From Verrucomicrobiales bacterium (GTDB lineage: Bacteria > Verrucomicrobiota > Verrucomicrobiia > Verrucomicrobiales > SLCJ01), in the NCBI GenBank assembly GCA_024636835.1, contig JAGXGH010000020.1:1-42776 (forward strand): a DNA stretch of 42,776 nucleotides, given 5' to 3'. The notes beneath the pieces were generated by a model that saw only the letters and a program-made list of their open reading frames with translations, ran no database searches and was not told the origin of the DNA. The number at the start of each line of letters is the position of its first letter. The first letter of the stretch is position 1. The position numbers were made by a program, and so were the translations under genes. Of the stretch, positions 8,373 to 22,027 are shown in pieces.

Positions 8373-8833
8373 TTCTCGGGACAAAATGTCGCGTTTTTGC
8401 GCTGCTTTTCGTTCTTCTCAGGATTTACAGCGCTTTTCGCTGATGCGAGCGAGTTAGTTAATGCGGCGGTCGGTTGGCGATGATTTCTGTGGCGAGCTTG
8501 CGTTGGGTTTCTGGGTTCCTCTCGAATTATGGGTGTCCTGAAATACTATCACTAACTTGATCGCCCAAGAAAACCGCTGCAAAAGAAATCTTGGCAAAGC
8601 GGTTTGGAGAGCTACGCTCACAAAACATGAAGTACCGCCGTAAAATCTCCAAGTCCCGCAGCATTCCGGCGCGGACTGGGGATTTTTCTTGCTGAATCGC
8701 CGCCCACTGGAGCCCCGAAACACCTCTTCCGACCCCCTTTCCCCCGCAACCCCCTTTTCCTCGCCTCCGGTCCGGCCACCCGCTCATTCAACGGCCTTCA
8801 CCACAAAAGCAAATTCCTAGCATTCATTCATTC
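8373..8833. other. Non-coding leader of the RCC1 gene
   Basis: No convincing gene is seen in this 461-bp stretch. Minus-strand frames at 8454-8787 are open but have no recognisable domain and odd composition. The 12 bases before the start codon at 8834 are three copies of ATTC. No Shine-Dalgarno or clear promoter could be supported. Confidence 0.5.
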
Positions 8834-11800
8834 ATGACGCGCGCCATCACATGCTTTTTGCTATGGGCTTTCGCAAGTTTGCCCGCCATCGCGGATCTGA
8901 CCTTTGAGTTCCTTGGTTCGTCCGACGTCGCGGAGACCGCGCCAGCATACACGGCTTCGGGTCCGCTGAACCTGACCCTCGGTTTCCAGCCAACGCCCGG
9001 GCAGAATCTCACGGTGGTGAAGAACACCGGAACGGTCTTCATTTCCGGCACCTTCGATGGCGTTCCCCAAGGCGCGACCGTTCCACTGACATTCGAGGGC
9101 GTCACCTACAACTACATCGCCGATTATTTCGGCGGGCGCAACGGGCGCAGCTTGGTACTGCGGTGGCCGCATGCCGCGTTGCACGCATGGGGTTCCAACC
9201 AGTATCGCCAACTCGGCAATCGCGGTGTCCGCGATCATACCGATCCCATGCCGGTATGGATGAACGGGACGCTGGCTGGCACGACCGTGACAAAGATGGC
9301 TGCTGGCACTAACAACGGGTTCGCGCTCACCGCTGACGGCCGCTTGTTCGGCTGGGGCAGCAACCTTTCCGGCCAACTGGGCAACAACGGAGGGAACTAC
9401 AGCCGCGTGCCCGTTCCCGTGGATGCCAGTGGTGTCTTGGCGTCGCGAACCATGGTTGATGTGGTCTCTGGCAATGATTTCACCTTGGCGCTCGACTCAG
9501 CCGGCAAAGCTTACGGCTGGGGCGGAAACGGCTCTGGGCAACTCGGCAACGGCAGCAGCAATTCCAGTAGCGTGCCTGTGGCGGTGGACATGAATGGTGT
9601 CCTGGCAGGAGAGTTACTGGTTGCCCTGGACGCAGGATATTCTCATGCGCTGGCAGTTTCATCGCATGGTAGGGTTTATGCGTGGGGATCGAACGTTGCA
9701 TCGGCGCTTGGCGCGGGAGCACTACCGTATGCCCTAGCCCCGGTCGCGGTGGATGACTCCGGAGTGCTTGCGGGACGTGTCATCAACGCCGTGGCCGCCG
9801 GCAGTTATTTCAGCTTGGCGTTGGCCGACGACGGCCGGGTTTACTCATGGGGAAGAAACCAGTGGGGTCAACTGGGTGACAACAGCCAGTTGGATCGTTC
9901 CGCTCCTGTCGCCGTGAACCACACCGGAGTACTGGCGGACAAGACGGTGGTCGCCATCGCGGTCGGCACCAGCCACTGTCTCGCGCTGACGTCCGATGGC
10001 CTGGTCCACGCGTGGGGCTATGGATACAACGGCAATCTCGGCAACAATTCCCAAGCCAACAGCATCGTGCCGGTGACGGTGGATCACAGCGGTGCCATGG
10101 CGGGAAAATTCATCGTCGCGATCGCTGCGGGTGATTATCGCAGCATGGCTCTTGCCTCGGACGGATCGGTTTTCGAATGGGGATCGGTTGACGGAGCACT
10201 GCAGATGACACCGCAGATCGCGGCACCAGCCGGGGGATGGCCGGGTACGGGGATTTCTGCAATCGCTTCGGGCGCACTTCACGGATTGGTGCTGGGGGCG
10301 GCCGGACCACCGGTGGTGTCCCGGCATCCTGCGGCGGTGACCGCCGCTGCGGGCGCGACAGTTTCTTTCGAAGCTGTAGTGGATGCCTCCTACCCGGCCA
10401 GCGTGAAATGGCAGGTGAGCACGGCGGGAACTGCCGGTCCATTCGTGGATCTCACTGAAAATTCGAGTGCCAGCACGCCCACGCTCACCTTGGATTCCAT
10501 CAATGCGGCGATGAACGGACATGCGTTTCGCGCGGTGTTTTCCAACGAATCCGGCACCTCTGTAACTACCGAGGCGACGCTGGCGGTGGTGGAATGGACT
10601 GCCACGCTTTCCTCATCTAACGATGCCGCGTTCGAAAGCGAGGCGGTATTCGCATCTGGTCTTCTAGATATCTCGTTGGGTTTCGTTCCGTCTCCGGGAA
10701 CCGACCTCACTGTGATCCGCAACACGGGAACTTCGTTCATTTCCGGTCGCTTCACCGACCTTCCTCAGGGAGCGACCGTCTCGCTGCCGCATGGAGGCTT
10801 GAGCTACGACTTTGTCGCCAACTATTTCGGCGGAAACGGCCGCAGCCTGGTGTTGCAATGGAAGCGAACGCGCATCGCCGCCTGGGGCGACAACCATTCC
10901 GGCAAGCTCGGTGACGGCACCGAAACCGACCGCACGGCGCCTACGGATGTCTCGTCCGCAACCGGGCTCTCCGGCAGGACCGTGGTGAAAGTCTGCGCCG
11001 GGGGTAGTTCCAGTCTCGCGCTAACCTCTGACGGCCGGGTGTTCGCTTGGGGAAGAGGCATCAACGGCCAGTTGGGCACGGGAAACAATTCATCCAGTTA
11101 TGTGCCGGTGGAAATCACTGCCAGCGGGCCGCTCGCCGGGAAATCGATCGTTTCAATCGCAGCCGGATCTGGACACTGTTTGGCTCTCAGCGAGGAAGGA
11201 CAGGTTTACGGGTGGGGGGCCAACGACGACTATCAACTCGGACTCGGATATTACGCCTATTCTATTTCAACTCCAACCCTTCTGGATTCCCCGGGCGTCT
11301 TCGGTGGCAAGCCAGTGGTCGCCATTTCCGCTGGCCGGGACCATAGTATGGCGCTGACGTCGGACGGCAGAGTGTTCACCTGGGGCTCTAACTTTTCAGG
11401 AAAAACCGGCGTCGGTGAAACTATCGGATCGCTGACGCTACCGGCGGAGATCATCACTTCCGAAGATCTCGCCGAGCGGCCATTGGTGGCCATCGAGGCC
11501 GGATATGGCCACAGCCTCGCCGTGGCGGCGGACGGTGCGCTCTTTGCCTGGGGAGATGCCGACGCCATCGGCACGGATGAACCGTTTGTGTTCAACAGTC
11601 CGGCACCGGTCCGCGTGAAACCCGACGGAGCGCTTGCTAGTGTCACGCTTGATGGTATGTCCGCCGCCTGGCACACGCTTGCCGTGTCTGATGACCGACG
11701 GGTATTTTCCTGGGGTTATAATGGCAACGGTCAGTTGGGCACCGGGGATTCGGCGGATCGTCCGCTACCTGTGGAGGTAGATTCTTTCGCCGCACTCGCA

Positions 11801-14800
11801 GGTCATACGGTCACCAGTGTCTCCAGCGGCACAAATCACAGTGTCGCCACCACGCTTGACGGCGCATGTTTCACTTGGGGGGCCAACGATTCAGGTCAAT
11901 TGGGAGATGGTGGCACCGCAGCGTCGATGCTGCCCGTTGCTCTAGCCGCCGGATCCGGTCTCGGACTGAGGCATGTCCTCTCGGCGGATGCGGGAGGTAG
12001 CTTCACTCTGGCCCGCGTGGATCAGGGCTTACCATTGATCACGCTCCAACCGTCTCCGGCAACCGCAGCATCGGGCGCAATGGTCGAATTCCGGGTCATG
12101 GCGGATGATCCCTTCGGTTACGAGATCCGTTGGCAAGTCAGCCCCAGCGGTTCGGCAGGACCGTTTTCCGATATCACGGGTAATCCCTCGGCGGCCACCG
12201 ACACGCTGGTGCTGCCTGCGGTGACCGGCGCCGAGGACGGATCCGCTTACCGTGCCATGTTTGTCACATCATCGGGATCAGTCACCTCCAAGCCGGTGAC
12301 ATTGGAAATCATGAATTGGGCTGCGACGCTCACGGCTGTCCACCCGCCTCCATTTGCGGTGGAAAATCCGGTTGCTTCAGGAGTAATGCAACTGGCCCTT
12401 GGTTTCGATCCATCGCCGGGGACGGACCTAATGGTCATCCACAACAAGGGTTTGAGCTTAATCACCGGGTCGTTCGACAACCTTCCCCAAGGAGGCAGAC
12501 TTACGCTGGTCCACAACGGAAGGTCCTATGATTTCATCGCTGACTACTTCGGTGGCAACGGACGCAGCCTTGTGCTGCGGTGGCCGTGGACGTCAGTCGC
12601 CGCTTGGGGTGCGAACACCGACAGACAGCTCGGTGACGGGTCCACCACCACACGAACCTCTCCTGTGGTCTCTAACAGCAAGTTGTTCGCCGGCGAATCG
12701 ATCATCAAGGCCTGCGCCGGCGACAGGCATAACTTCGCGCTCACCGCCGATGGCTTGCTGTCCGGATGGGGTCTCAACACCTACGGCCAAACCGGTACCG
12801 GCGGCATCCCAGCCGAGCCGTTGCAGGGAAAAGCCATCGCCTCCATCGCCGCGGGTGGTTCGCACAGTCTGGCGCTTTGCTCGGACGGAAGCACCTATGC
12901 ATGGGGACAGAACAATTACGGCGCGCTTGGTGACGGAAGCTCGACTTCCTCCAGCGCCCCTGTAGCAGTGAAGACAGACGGCGTTTTGGCTGGCCGTACA
13001 CCAAGCGCAGTGGCTGCAGGCACACGCCATAGTTTGTTACTCACTGCCGACGGACGCGTATTTTCCTGGGGATACAATTTTTACGGACAGCTCGGAAACG
13101 GATCCAAGACGAACAGTAATGTCGCGACGCAAGTAAGCAACACGGGCGCACTTGCGGGCCGCACGATTACAGCTATTGCCGCTGGAGACGCTCACAGCCT
13201 CGCTCTCTCTTCGGATGGCCAGGTTTTCGCCTGGGGCAAGAATGATGACGGCCAGCTCGGCGATGGCACAACGACCGACCGCAACGCGCCGGTGGCCGTT
13301 CTAGCCAATGGAACGCTGGCGGGAAAAACCGTGTTAGCGATCGCTGCCGGTGAAGGCCATAGCCTCGCGCTGGCCTCGGACGGCACGGTGTTCGCATGGG
13401 GTCGCAACACCCACGGACAGCTTGGCGACGGTGGCACCACCCAGCAGGCAAGCCCGGTTGTCGTCTCCGCGCCTGAAGGATGGTCGGCGGATCCCATCGT
13501 CGCGATTGCCGCGGGCAGCTCCCATAGCCTTGCCTTGTCTTCGAGCGGCATGGCGTTTTCCTGGGGCAGAAACCTGTCGGGTCAGCTTGGCAATGGAGGA
13601 ACCTCGCAGAGTCTCGTGCCCGGTCCGGTGTCTGCCACCGGATTGCTGGCCGGGCGGCGGGTGATTTCCATTGATGCGGGCGGCAGCCACAGCCTGGCGG
13701 TTTATGCCTATGATGGACTGCCGATAGTGACCGATGTGCCGCGCGATGTAACATCCGTTCACGTGGCACAGGCGGCGGTGGATTTCACCTCGGCGGCAGC
13801 CGATATTTTCCCTTACGAAGTCCGTTGGCAAAGAAGCGTCTCCGGTATCAGCGGACCTTTCGATGATATCATGGACAACCCGACGGCGGATTCCTTGACC
13901 TTGTCACTTGCTGCCCTCGAGGCTTCGGCCAACGGACATGCATATCGCGCAGTGTTTTCGAACAATAACGGCTCGACTACGACTGCCCCGGCAGTGCTTA
14001 CGATGAGGACCATCGGTGCCACAGTGCATTTTCCCGATCCGACCCATGTCCCGGTGATCGCAGGCAATGTTCAGGTTTCCGGAGCGCCAGACATTACTCT
14101 CGGATTCGCTCCGATCCCCGGCACCCGGCTCACACTGGTGCGCAATACCGGTGGTGGAACGATCCGCGGTTCCTTCTCCAACCTACCCCAGAATGCGTTG
14201 GTCACGCTCGCCTTCAATGGCGTAAACCACGATTTTCTCGTCGATTACAACGGGGAGAACGGTCGCAGTCTCGTCCTTCATTGGGCGGATACGCTGGCTG
14301 CCGGTTGGGGGGCAGGCTCGTTCGGACAGTTGGGCACAGGCAACGATGTTCCGACCAACCGCACCCCCGTGGCTGTCACCGCAACCGGGGTGATGGACGG
14401 ACAGAGCCTGGTTGAACTCGCCGCTGGCACGAACCACAGCCTCGCGCGCGCAGCGAGTGGCCGGATCCTCGCATGGGGAAGCAACGGTTCGGGAAGACTT
14501 GGCGATGGAACCACCACATCCAGTAACCTGCCGGTCGAAGTCGACGCCACCGGCGAACTCGCCGGAAAGCAGGTGGTCGCCGTTGCTGCGGGCGATTTTC
14601 ACAGTCTCGCCCTCACAGCAGACGGGCTAGTCACAGGATGGGGTTTCAATTCTACCGGCCAACTCGGAACGGGTGGGACCCAAAGCAGTTCCACACCTGC
14701 GGCGGTGTCGCATGACGGTGTTCTTGCCGGTAAGAACGTCGTCGCTATCGCCGCCGGCCAACGGCACAGTGTAGCCTTGCTTTCCGACGGGAGCATCGCC

Positions 14801-16129
14801 GCGTGGGGATCGAATTCCTCCGGCCAGCTCGGAACCGGCAACTACTCCACCGCCACGATTCCTGTCGCGGTTTTAGGCAATGGCACTCTAACAGGCAAGA
14901 CCGTGGTCGCCATCGCCGCAGGCGCCAACCATACCCTGGCACTCACTGCGGACGGACGGGTATTCAGTTGGGGGTCGAACCAATACGGTCAGTTAGGAAT
15001 GGGTTCGTCCTATCCTTCCAGCAGCAACAGCCCGGTGCCGATCGCCGGTGGTGGTTGGATCGACGGGCAAGCCGCCATTGCGATCGCCGCCGGGGCCAGC
15101 CACAGCCTAGCTCTGACAGCCGATGGAAAAGTATATGCCTGGGGTCTCGGCAACCAGGGCCAACTCGGAACCGGCAACAGCTTTTCCACCCCTTACCCGG
15201 AAAGCGTCGATACCAGCGGTGTGCTCTCGGAAAAAACAGTCGTCAGCATTTCCGCCGGTGGCAGCCACTCGCTCGCCATCGACTCGAATGGAAACGGATA
15301 CTCATGGGGGTTGAACAGCTCGGGCCAACTCGGCAACAACAGCTCCAGCAGCGTCGCCACAAGCCCCGTCGCGATGTGTGAACTGGGAGCCGTCGGCAGC
15401 CGCCCGCTCACCTCCATCGCCGCAGGAGGAGCGCACAGTCTGGCGCTCGCCGGAAGAGGCACCGCACCGGCGATCACCGCCTCGCCGACGCCCTTGTCCG
15501 TCATCGCTGGCGGCACGGTCACCTTCACCGCAACGGGGGACGGCTATCCGTCACCGACCGTCCGCTGGCAGCGAAGCGTCACCGGGCCGGAAGGCGATTT
15601 CATCGATCTGGCGGGCCAGACGACTCCGGTTCTGGAACTTGCCAATGTCACCGCCAACCAGTCCGGCTACGCCTATCGCGCAATCTTCACCAACCTGGAA
15701 GGCAGCGCCAACACCGCGGCTTCCACCCTGACTGTGGAATCGACCCTGGACTCGTTTCTCGTTTCCAACGGCCTCTCGGCGGATGCCCCGCCACTGGATG
15801 ATCCGTTCAAAACAGGAATCCCCCACCTGCTTGCCTACGCTTTCGATCTGAACCCCGAAGCTCCTGATCGCTCGAAATTGCCATCGGCTTCTCTAGGCGA
15901 CGGGCGTCTCCGCATTTCCTACGTCCGTTGGAAAAACACCGCCGACTTGCGCTACACGGTGGAGGCAGGCGACGGTCTCGACAACTGGCGGTCCGGTGCC
16001 GGCATCACGGAAACGGTCTCCGTCACACCACTCGACAGCGCGCGGGAAATCGTAGTCGAGCAGGAAATCCTCCCCGAGCCGTCAAGCTCCAGGTTCATGC
16101 GCGTTCGAGTCGACCAAGTCCCGTTTTGA
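8834..16129 (+). CDS. Giant secreted RCC1-repeat protein (28 RCC1 motifs, four modules)
   Basis: 2431 residues with a signal peptide ([20 protein letters not shown]). The protein is a fourfold tandem of one ~570-residue module: (a) a ~95-residue beta domain with 'NTGxxxIxGxFxxLPQGAxV' and '[14 protein letters not shown]', near residues 61, 627, 1201 and 1768; (b) seven RCC1 motifs of the type (V/I)xAWGxNxxGQLGxG alternating with 'VxAIAAGxxHSLAL', so each module can close a seven-bladed propeller; (c) an Ig-like domain with 'W Q x S ... G P F x D I' (about 490-585, 1066-1160, 1630-1725, 2213-2300). The last ~130 residues are a different C-terminal domain ([13 protein letters not shown]), shared in type with other exported proteins here. 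RCC1 propellers usually mediate protein binding; no enzyme motif is visible. The gene is GC-richer than its neighbours and lies between direct repeats. Confidence 0.9.
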   Translation: MTRAITCFLLWAFASLPAIADLTFEFLGSSDVAETAPAYTASGPLNLTLGFQPTPGQNLTVVKNTGTVFISGTFDGVPQGATVPLTFEGVTYNYIADYFGGRNGRSLVLRWPHAALHAWGSNQYRQLGNRGVRDHTDPMPVWMNGTLAGTTVTKMAAGTNNGFALTADGRLFGWGSNLSGQLGNNGGNYSRVPVPVDASGVLASRTMVDVVSGNDFTLALDSAGKAYGWGGNGSGQLGNGSSNSSSVPVAVDMNGVLAGELLVALDAGYSHALAVSSHGRVYAWGSNVASALGAGALPYALAPVAVDDSGVLAGRVINAVAAGSYFSLALADDGRVYSWGRNQWGQLGDNSQLDRSAPVAVNHTGVLADKTVVAIAVGTSHCLALTSDGLVHAWGYGYNGNLGNNSQANSIVPVTVDHSGAMAGKFIVAIAAGDYRSMALASDGSVFEWGSVDGALQMTPQIAAPAGGWPGTGISAIASGALHGLVLGAAGPPVVSRHPAAVTAAAGATVSFEAVVDASYPASVKWQVSTAGTAGPFVDLTENSSASTPTLTLDSINAAMNGHAFRAVFSNESGTSVTTEATLAVVEWTATLSSSNDAAFESEAVFASGLLDISLGFVPSPGTDLTVIRNTGTSFISGRFTDLPQGATVSLPHGGLSYDFVANYFGGNGRSLVLQWKRTRIAAWGDNHSGKLGDGTETDRTAPTDVSSATGLSGRTVVKVCAGGSSSLALTSDGRVFAWGRGINGQLGTGNNSSSYVPVEITASGPLAGKSIVSIAAGSGHCLALSEEGQVYGWGANDDYQLGLGYYAYSISTPTLLDSPGVFGGKPVVAISAGRDHSMALTSDGRVFTWGSNFSGKTGVGETIGSLTLPAEIITSEDLAERPLVAIEAGYGHSLAVAADGALFAWGDADAIGTDEPFVFNSPAPVRVKPDGALASVTLDGMSAAWHTLAVSDDRRVFSWGYNGNGQLGTGDSADRPLPVEVDSFAALAGHTVTSVSSGTNHSVATTLDGACFTWGANDSGQLGDGGTAASMLPVALAAGSGLGLRHVLSADAGGSFTLARVDQGLPLITLQPSPATAASGAMVEFRVMADDPFGYEIRWQVSPSGSAGPFSDITGNPSAATDTLVLPAVTGAEDGSAYRAMFVTSSGSVTSKPVTLEIMNWAATLTAVHPPPFAVENPVASGVMQLALGFDPSPGTDLMVIHNKGLSLITGSFDNLPQGGRLTLVHNGRSYDFIADYFGGNGRSLVLRWPWTSVAAWGANTDRQLGDGSTTTRTSPVVSNSKLFAGESIIKACAGDRHNFALTADGLLSGWGLNTYGQTGTGGIPAEPLQGKAIASIAAGGSHSLALCSDGSTYAWGQNNYGALGDGSSTSSSAPVAVKTDGVLAGRTPSAVAAGTRHSLLLTADGRVFSWGYNFYGQLGNGSKTNSNVATQVSNTGALAGRTITAIAAGDAHSLALSSDGQVFAWGKNDDGQLGDGTTTDRNAPVAVLANGTLAGKTVLAIAAGEGHSLALASDGTVFAWGRNTHGQLGDGGTTQQASPVVVSAPEGWSADPIVAIAAGSSHSLALSSSGMAFSWGRNLSGQLGNGGTSQSLVPGPVSATGLLAGRRVISIDAGGSHSLAVYAYDGLPIVTDVPRDVTSVHVAQAAVDFTSAAADIFPYEVRWQRSVSGISGPFDDIMDNPTADSLTLSLAALEASANGHAYRAVFSNNNGSTTTAPAVLTMRTIGATVHFPDPTHVPVIAGNVQVSGAPDITLGFAPIPGTRLTLVRNTGGGTIRGSFSNLPQNALVTLAFNGVNHDFLVDYNGENGRSLVLHWADTLAAGWGAGSFGQLGTGNDVPTNRTPVAVTATGVMDGQSLVELAAGTNHSLARAASGRILAWGSNGSGRLGDGTTTSSNLPVEVDATGELAGKQVVAVAAGDFHSLALTADGLVTGWGFNSTGQLGTGGTQSSSTPAAVSHDGVLAGKNVVAIAAGQRHSVALLSDGSIAAWGSNSSGQLGTGNYSTATIPVAVLGNGTLTGKTVVAIAAGANHTLALTADGRVFSWGSNQYGQLGMGSSYPSSSNSPVPIAGGGWIDGQAAIAIAAGASHSLALTADGKVYAWGLGNQGQLGTGNSFSTPYPESVDTSGVLSEKTVVSISAGGSHSLAIDSNGNGYSWGLNSSGQLGNNSSSSVATSPVAMCELGAVGSRPLTSIAAGGAHSLALAGRGTAPAITASPTPLSVIAGGTVTFTATGDGYPSPTVRWQRSVTGPEGDFIDLAGQTTPVLELANVTANQSGYAYRAIFTNLEGSANTAASTLTVESTLDSFLVSNGLSADAPPLDDPFKTGIPHLLAYAFDLNPEAPDRSKLPSASLGDGRLRISYVRWKNTADLRYTVEAGDGLDNWRSGAGITETVSVTPLDSAREIVVEQEILPEPSSSRFMRVRVDQVPF

Positions 16130-16145
16130 TCCCGCTCGGAAAGGC

Positions 16146-16394
16146 TCAATCCCCGCCGTAACCCCCACAACCCCCGCCGCAACCCGAGGAGCAACCGCTG
16201 GAACATCCGGAGATGCAATCGGATGAATTGGTGTTCCGGCCCAATTGGGAAATTTCCTTTTGCAAGGAAGGGAATCTAGGACACCCATTGTTCACGTTAA
16301 GAGGTTCGGGGTTTAGGAATCTTCCTGCAAGCCAACTTCCCCTGCGGAACCACCTTCCCTCCATGGGGAATCCGCAACACCTGCTGCATATCAC
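16146..16394 (-). CDS. Possible small Cys/Gly-rich peptide with CxxxC repeats
   Basis: A minus-strand frame of up to 82 codons, convergent with the RCC1 gene. It ends in five cysteines spaced exactly four apart: DCISGCSSGCSSGC, then GGGCGGYGGD and stop. Possible starts are GTG at 16394, an internal ATG (MEGRWFRRG) or GTG at 16295, which would give 49 residues (MNNGCPRFPSLQKEISQ...). None has a good Shine-Dalgarno. The regular CxxxC-Gly tail resembles metal-binding tails and precursor peptides of thioether or disulfide-bridged products, but no maturation enzyme is adjacent. It may instead be the remnant of a longer protein's Cys/Gly-rich C-terminus. Confidence 0.35.
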   Translation of the reverse strand: MICSRCCGFPMEGRWFRRGSWLAGRFLNPEPLNVNNGCPRFPSLQKEISQLGRNTNSSDCISGCSSGCSSGCGGGCGGYGGD

Positions 16395-16459
16395 TATTTT
16401 TTGCGGGCTAAATAATGGGCGTCCACGCTTCGGTCCTTTTAGTTAAGCGCACGCGCGCG

Positions 16460-16582
16460 AACCGGCGCTTGCCTCTCGCTGGCCAGGCCTTTCACCGTGC
16501 CAGAATTGAAGAAGTGAAAGGTGACGCCGAAGCCACCATCAAAGCGCGGCAGGAATTCGTCACCGAGTGGACAGATCAGTGA
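16460..16582 (+). pseudogene. Duplicated 3' end of the spermidine-synthase-like gene
   Basis: Bases 16460-16576 repeat 7969-8085 with 5 mismatches in 117 and no gap. They encode NRRLPLAGQAFHRARIEEVK, then GDAEATIKARQEFVTEWTDQ and stop (TGA at 16580-16582). The intact gene ends ...WTDSPRP. Three of the five differences lie in two codons that keep Arg and Leu; the others give His/Gln and Trp/Arg. Weak similarity continues upstream to about 16445. There is no start. With the intact gene end it brackets the whole RCC1 segment. Confidence 0.85.
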
Positions 16583-16712
16583 TATTGAAGGGGGGGGGTC
16601 ACGAATGGCGCGGTTTTAAGCGGCAGATCGGTAGCTTTAGAGAACTGCGAACACCGCTCTCACGGCCGAGACGGTCTCCATAACAATCCTTTCCTCATGC
16701 CATGACCAGTGA
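16583..16712. other. Intergenic, with a run of nine G
   Basis: No gene seen. Nine G occur at 16590-16598, a slippage-prone homopolymer immediately outside the right direct repeat. The GH95 gene ends at 16713 on the minus strand. Confidence 0.5.
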
Positions 16713-19094
16713 CTATTTGAAGTCGCTCAATTCAATGACCTTCTCTGCTCCACGTTTGAGCGTGATGGATTGCTGTCCCTCTGCGTAGCGTATCAGGCAT
16801 GGTGAGTCGTCGTTGGAAACCCCACGCAGCACAGCCTCGGTCAAATTTCCATCCTTCCAGGCCATGTCGAGTTCGTAGCCGCCACGCACTTTCATGCCTT
16901 TGATGCTGCCATCTTTCCACGCCTTTGGCAGCGCGGGGAGCAGGTGGATGTAGCCCATGTGGGATTGCGCCAGCATTTCGTTGGTCGCTGCCGCGTAGCC
17001 GAAGTTGCAGTCGATTTGAAACGGTGGATGGGTCGTCCACAGGTTGGGGTGGGTTTTGGTCAGAGCCACGTCAGCCAACAAGGCATAGGCGCGCTCAGAG
17101 TCCAGCAGTCTGGCAAAGGTGCAGGATTTGAACACCTTGCTCCATCCGGTTCTGCCGTTGCCACGGGCAATCAGGCTGACCTTCGCGGCTTCTGAAAATT
17201 CGGGCTCGGTGGTGGGATGGATTTGTCTGCCCGGATAGACAGCCAACATGTGGCTGACGTGGCGGTGCTTGCTGTTCGGGTCATCCACGTCCTTCATCCA
17301 CTCCTGAAGCTGCCCCCAGCGACCGATTTTAGGTCCGAGCAGTTTGGAGCGTTTTGCGATCAACTGATCGCGGAAGTCGGCATCCACTCCGAGTGCTTTA
17401 CTTGCCTCAATGGTGTTGGTGAAGAGATCCCAACACATCTGCTGGTCATAAGACACCCCGTCGAGATGGGTGCGAAGCCCTTCCACGATGGTGACTTTGC
17501 CGTTCTCATCAATCTTCGGACCGTGCTCGGGCGAGGTGCCATCAGGAACCACCAGGGTGCCGTCGGGCAGTTCCTTGAGGTGGTCGAACCAGAACTCGCA
17601 GATCTCTTTCATGACCGGATAGGCGTAGCGTTTCAGATATTCCTTATCTTTCGTGAAGGCGTAATGGTCCCAGAGGTTCTGTGAGATCCATGCCGAGTCG
17701 CCCTTTTGAAAGTGATAGGTGGAACCGCCGAACACTCCGTTCTCCGAACGCATCAGCCAGCCACGCTCAACGCCCAACACCTTGCGCGTTTCCTCTTTAC
17801 GGACTTCGCGAATGGAGTCGACCCATTCGGCGAGCGGCACAAAGCATTCGGAGAGGTTGGCCTGATCGACAAACCAGTAATTCATCTGCAGGTTGATGTC
17901 GGTGTGGTAGTCGCACAGCCAGGCCGGGCGCAGGTGGAACAACCACAAGCCCTGCAGATTGGCAGGCAGCGCACCGTGGCCGGGACGCGAGCAACTGATC
18001 ATCAGGTAGCGCGCGTATTGATAGATCAAGGCTTCGAGTTCAGGATCCTCGCCCGGTTTGAATGCCGCAAGACGCTCTGCCGTCGTCAGTTTGCGCATCT
18101 CTGCCGCACTGCTTCCCAGATGGATGGAAAAGCGCTCAAACAGACTTTGGTAATCCTTCACATGGTCTTCCAAAAGCTGCTCGTATTTCTGCTTCGCCGC
18201 AGTATCAAGTTGGCTGGTGACGCGGGCATGTGGGTGTTCGCCCCGCCAACCCTTGTCGCGCTCATTGAGGTAGTTGGTGTCGGCAGCCAACAGAAAGGTG
18301 ACGCTGTCACAGCCTTTGAACACAATGCGATCCCCCTCGGTGGTGATGGATCCGCCTTCATGTAGCACCCTCACTTGTGCCTCGTAATCCAGGTTGATGA
18401 TTTCGGTGCTGGCGTATTCCCGCTGGCGCATACGATCCTTTTCTTTTTGCACATAGACCCTCCACCAGAAAAGATCCTTGGTCTGTCCCTTGAGCGTCAG
18501 GGTCCGGTCCACGGCTGTGGTGATGATCGCATCGATCGCTTCCTGAGGTTGGCCTTGGTCGATCGCGTATTGGGAGCGATGCATGCTATCGAGCCAGACC
18601 TCTCCGGTCAGCGAGCCCGGTTTGTCGGCGGAAAAACGGAACACCATCACCTGTGCCGGAAAGCTTGAAAAATACTCGCGTGTGTAGCGCGTCCCACCCG
18701 AACTGTAGGTCACGGTCTGGACCGCCCGGTCGATGTCGAGTTCCCGACGGTAGTCGGAAAATTCCTTGTGGCCAAGTTTCACATACAAATCCCCAAAGGG
18801 CTGGTAGCCACCGGTGTGATCCTCATTTCCCAACCACAGCGAGTCCTCGTTGAATTGGATACGATCGATATCCGGATCCCCGAAGGCCGTGCAGCCAATC
18901 CTGCCATTGCCGAGTGGGAACACCTGTTCCGACCACTGCTTGTCGATGTTTGCAAATCTGGTGTTGGGCCCCTCGCTTAAAACTACCGGATGATCCGCCT
19001 TTAGGACATGCCGCGGAGCTTCCTGCGCATGAACCACGCACGGGATGCTGAGTAATATACAAATCGATGAGGTGATGAGGGTGGTTGGTTTCAT
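16713..19094 (-). CDS. GH95-family alpha-L-fucosidase-like glycoside hydrolase
   Basis: A secreted enzyme of 793 residues from ATG at 19094, where a clean signal peptide begins (MKPTTLITSSI...); an upstream TTG at 19121 would add nine residues. Residue numbers below count from 19121. The N-terminal super-sandwich has the family signature FPLGNGRIGCTAFG ... IQFNEDSLWLG (about 68-97). The (alpha/alpha)6 core has HTDINLQMNYW (about 406-416), SPEHGP (Glu532, general-acid position), then QIDCNFGYAA and IHLLPALP. GH95 enzymes remove terminal alpha-1,2-L-fucose (some act on L-galactose) by inversion. The usual NxN pair in the active site reads DxN here (Asp408, Asn410). The gene follows the phosphoesterase-LamG gene on the same strand after about 115 bp and may share its transcript. 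Confidence 0.88.
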   Translation of the reverse strand: MKPTTLITSSICILLSIPCVVHAQEAPRHVLKADHPVVLSEGPNTRFANIDKQWSEQVFPLGNGRIGCTAFGDPDIDRIQFNEDSLWLGNEDHTGGYQPFGDLYVKLGHKEFSDYRRELDIDRAVQTVTYSSGGTRYTREYFSSFPAQVMVFRFSADKPGSLTGEVWLDSMHRSQYAIDQGQPQEAIDAIITTAVDRTLTLKGQTKDLFWWRVYVQKEKDRMRQREYASTEIINLDYEAQVRVLHEGGSITTEGDRIVFKGCDSVTFLLAADTNYLNERDKGWRGEHPHARVTSQLDTAAKQKYEQLLEDHVKDYQSLFERFSIHLGSSAAEMRKLTTAERLAAFKPGEDPELEALIYQYARYLMISCSRPGHGALPANLQGLWLFHLRPAWLCDYHTDINLQMNYWFVDQANLSECFVPLAEWVDSIREVRKEETRKVLGVERGWLMRSENGVFGGSTYHFQKGDSAWISQNLWDHYAFTKDKEYLKRYAYPVMKEICEFWFDHLKELPDGTLVVPDGTSPEHGPKIDENGKVTIVEGLRTHLDGVSYDQQMCWDLFTNTIEASKALGVDADFRDQLIAKRSKLLGPKIGRWGQLQEWMKDVDDPNSKHRHVSHMLAVYPGRQIHPTTEPEFSEAAKVSLIARGNGRTGWSKVFKSCTFARLLDSERAYALLADVALTKTHPNLWTTHPPFQIDCNFGYAAATNEMLAQSHMGYIHLLPALPKAWKDGSIKGMKVRGGYELDMAWKDGNLTEAVLRGVSNDDSPCLIRYAEGQQSITLKRGAEKVIELSDFK

Positions 19095-19210
19095 GATCTT
19101 GATTGGTAATACGGTCATCAACAGATGGAGAGCTTCCGTTCGTGTTCAACGGTACTGCCACGAATTGCCCTGATATGATGATTACGCGGGGACTCAAGGC
19201 ATCCGTACGG

Positions 19211-21898
<2,688 letters not shown>

Positions 21899-22027
21899 TT
21901 AGGGAGTTGCGGAAAAAAGTCCAGACGAGCTTACGGCGAGAAGCCTAGCATGTCGAAAAAACAAGTCCGCTCTTATTTCTCGAAAACTGGTAAGTCCCGC
22001 AAGGTCGCACCGATTCAAAAAAGGAAG

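Noticed and set aside
8454..8787. Minus-strand frames upstream of the RCC1 gene
   Set aside because: They are open and Cys/Gly/Arg-rich without domain, start signal or conserved neighbour; one ends in a faint 'NPETQR'-like string in another frame, too short to use.
9845..10522. Long open minus-strand and alternative-frame readings inside the RCC1 gene
   Set aside because: They mirror the GC-rich, repetitive RCC1 coding sequence, recur at equivalent places in each module, and show no domain of their own.
16590..16598. Run of nine G as a phase-variation tract
   Set aside because: It lies in non-coding sequence downstream of the convergent GH95 gene and could equally be a sequencing-length ambiguity.
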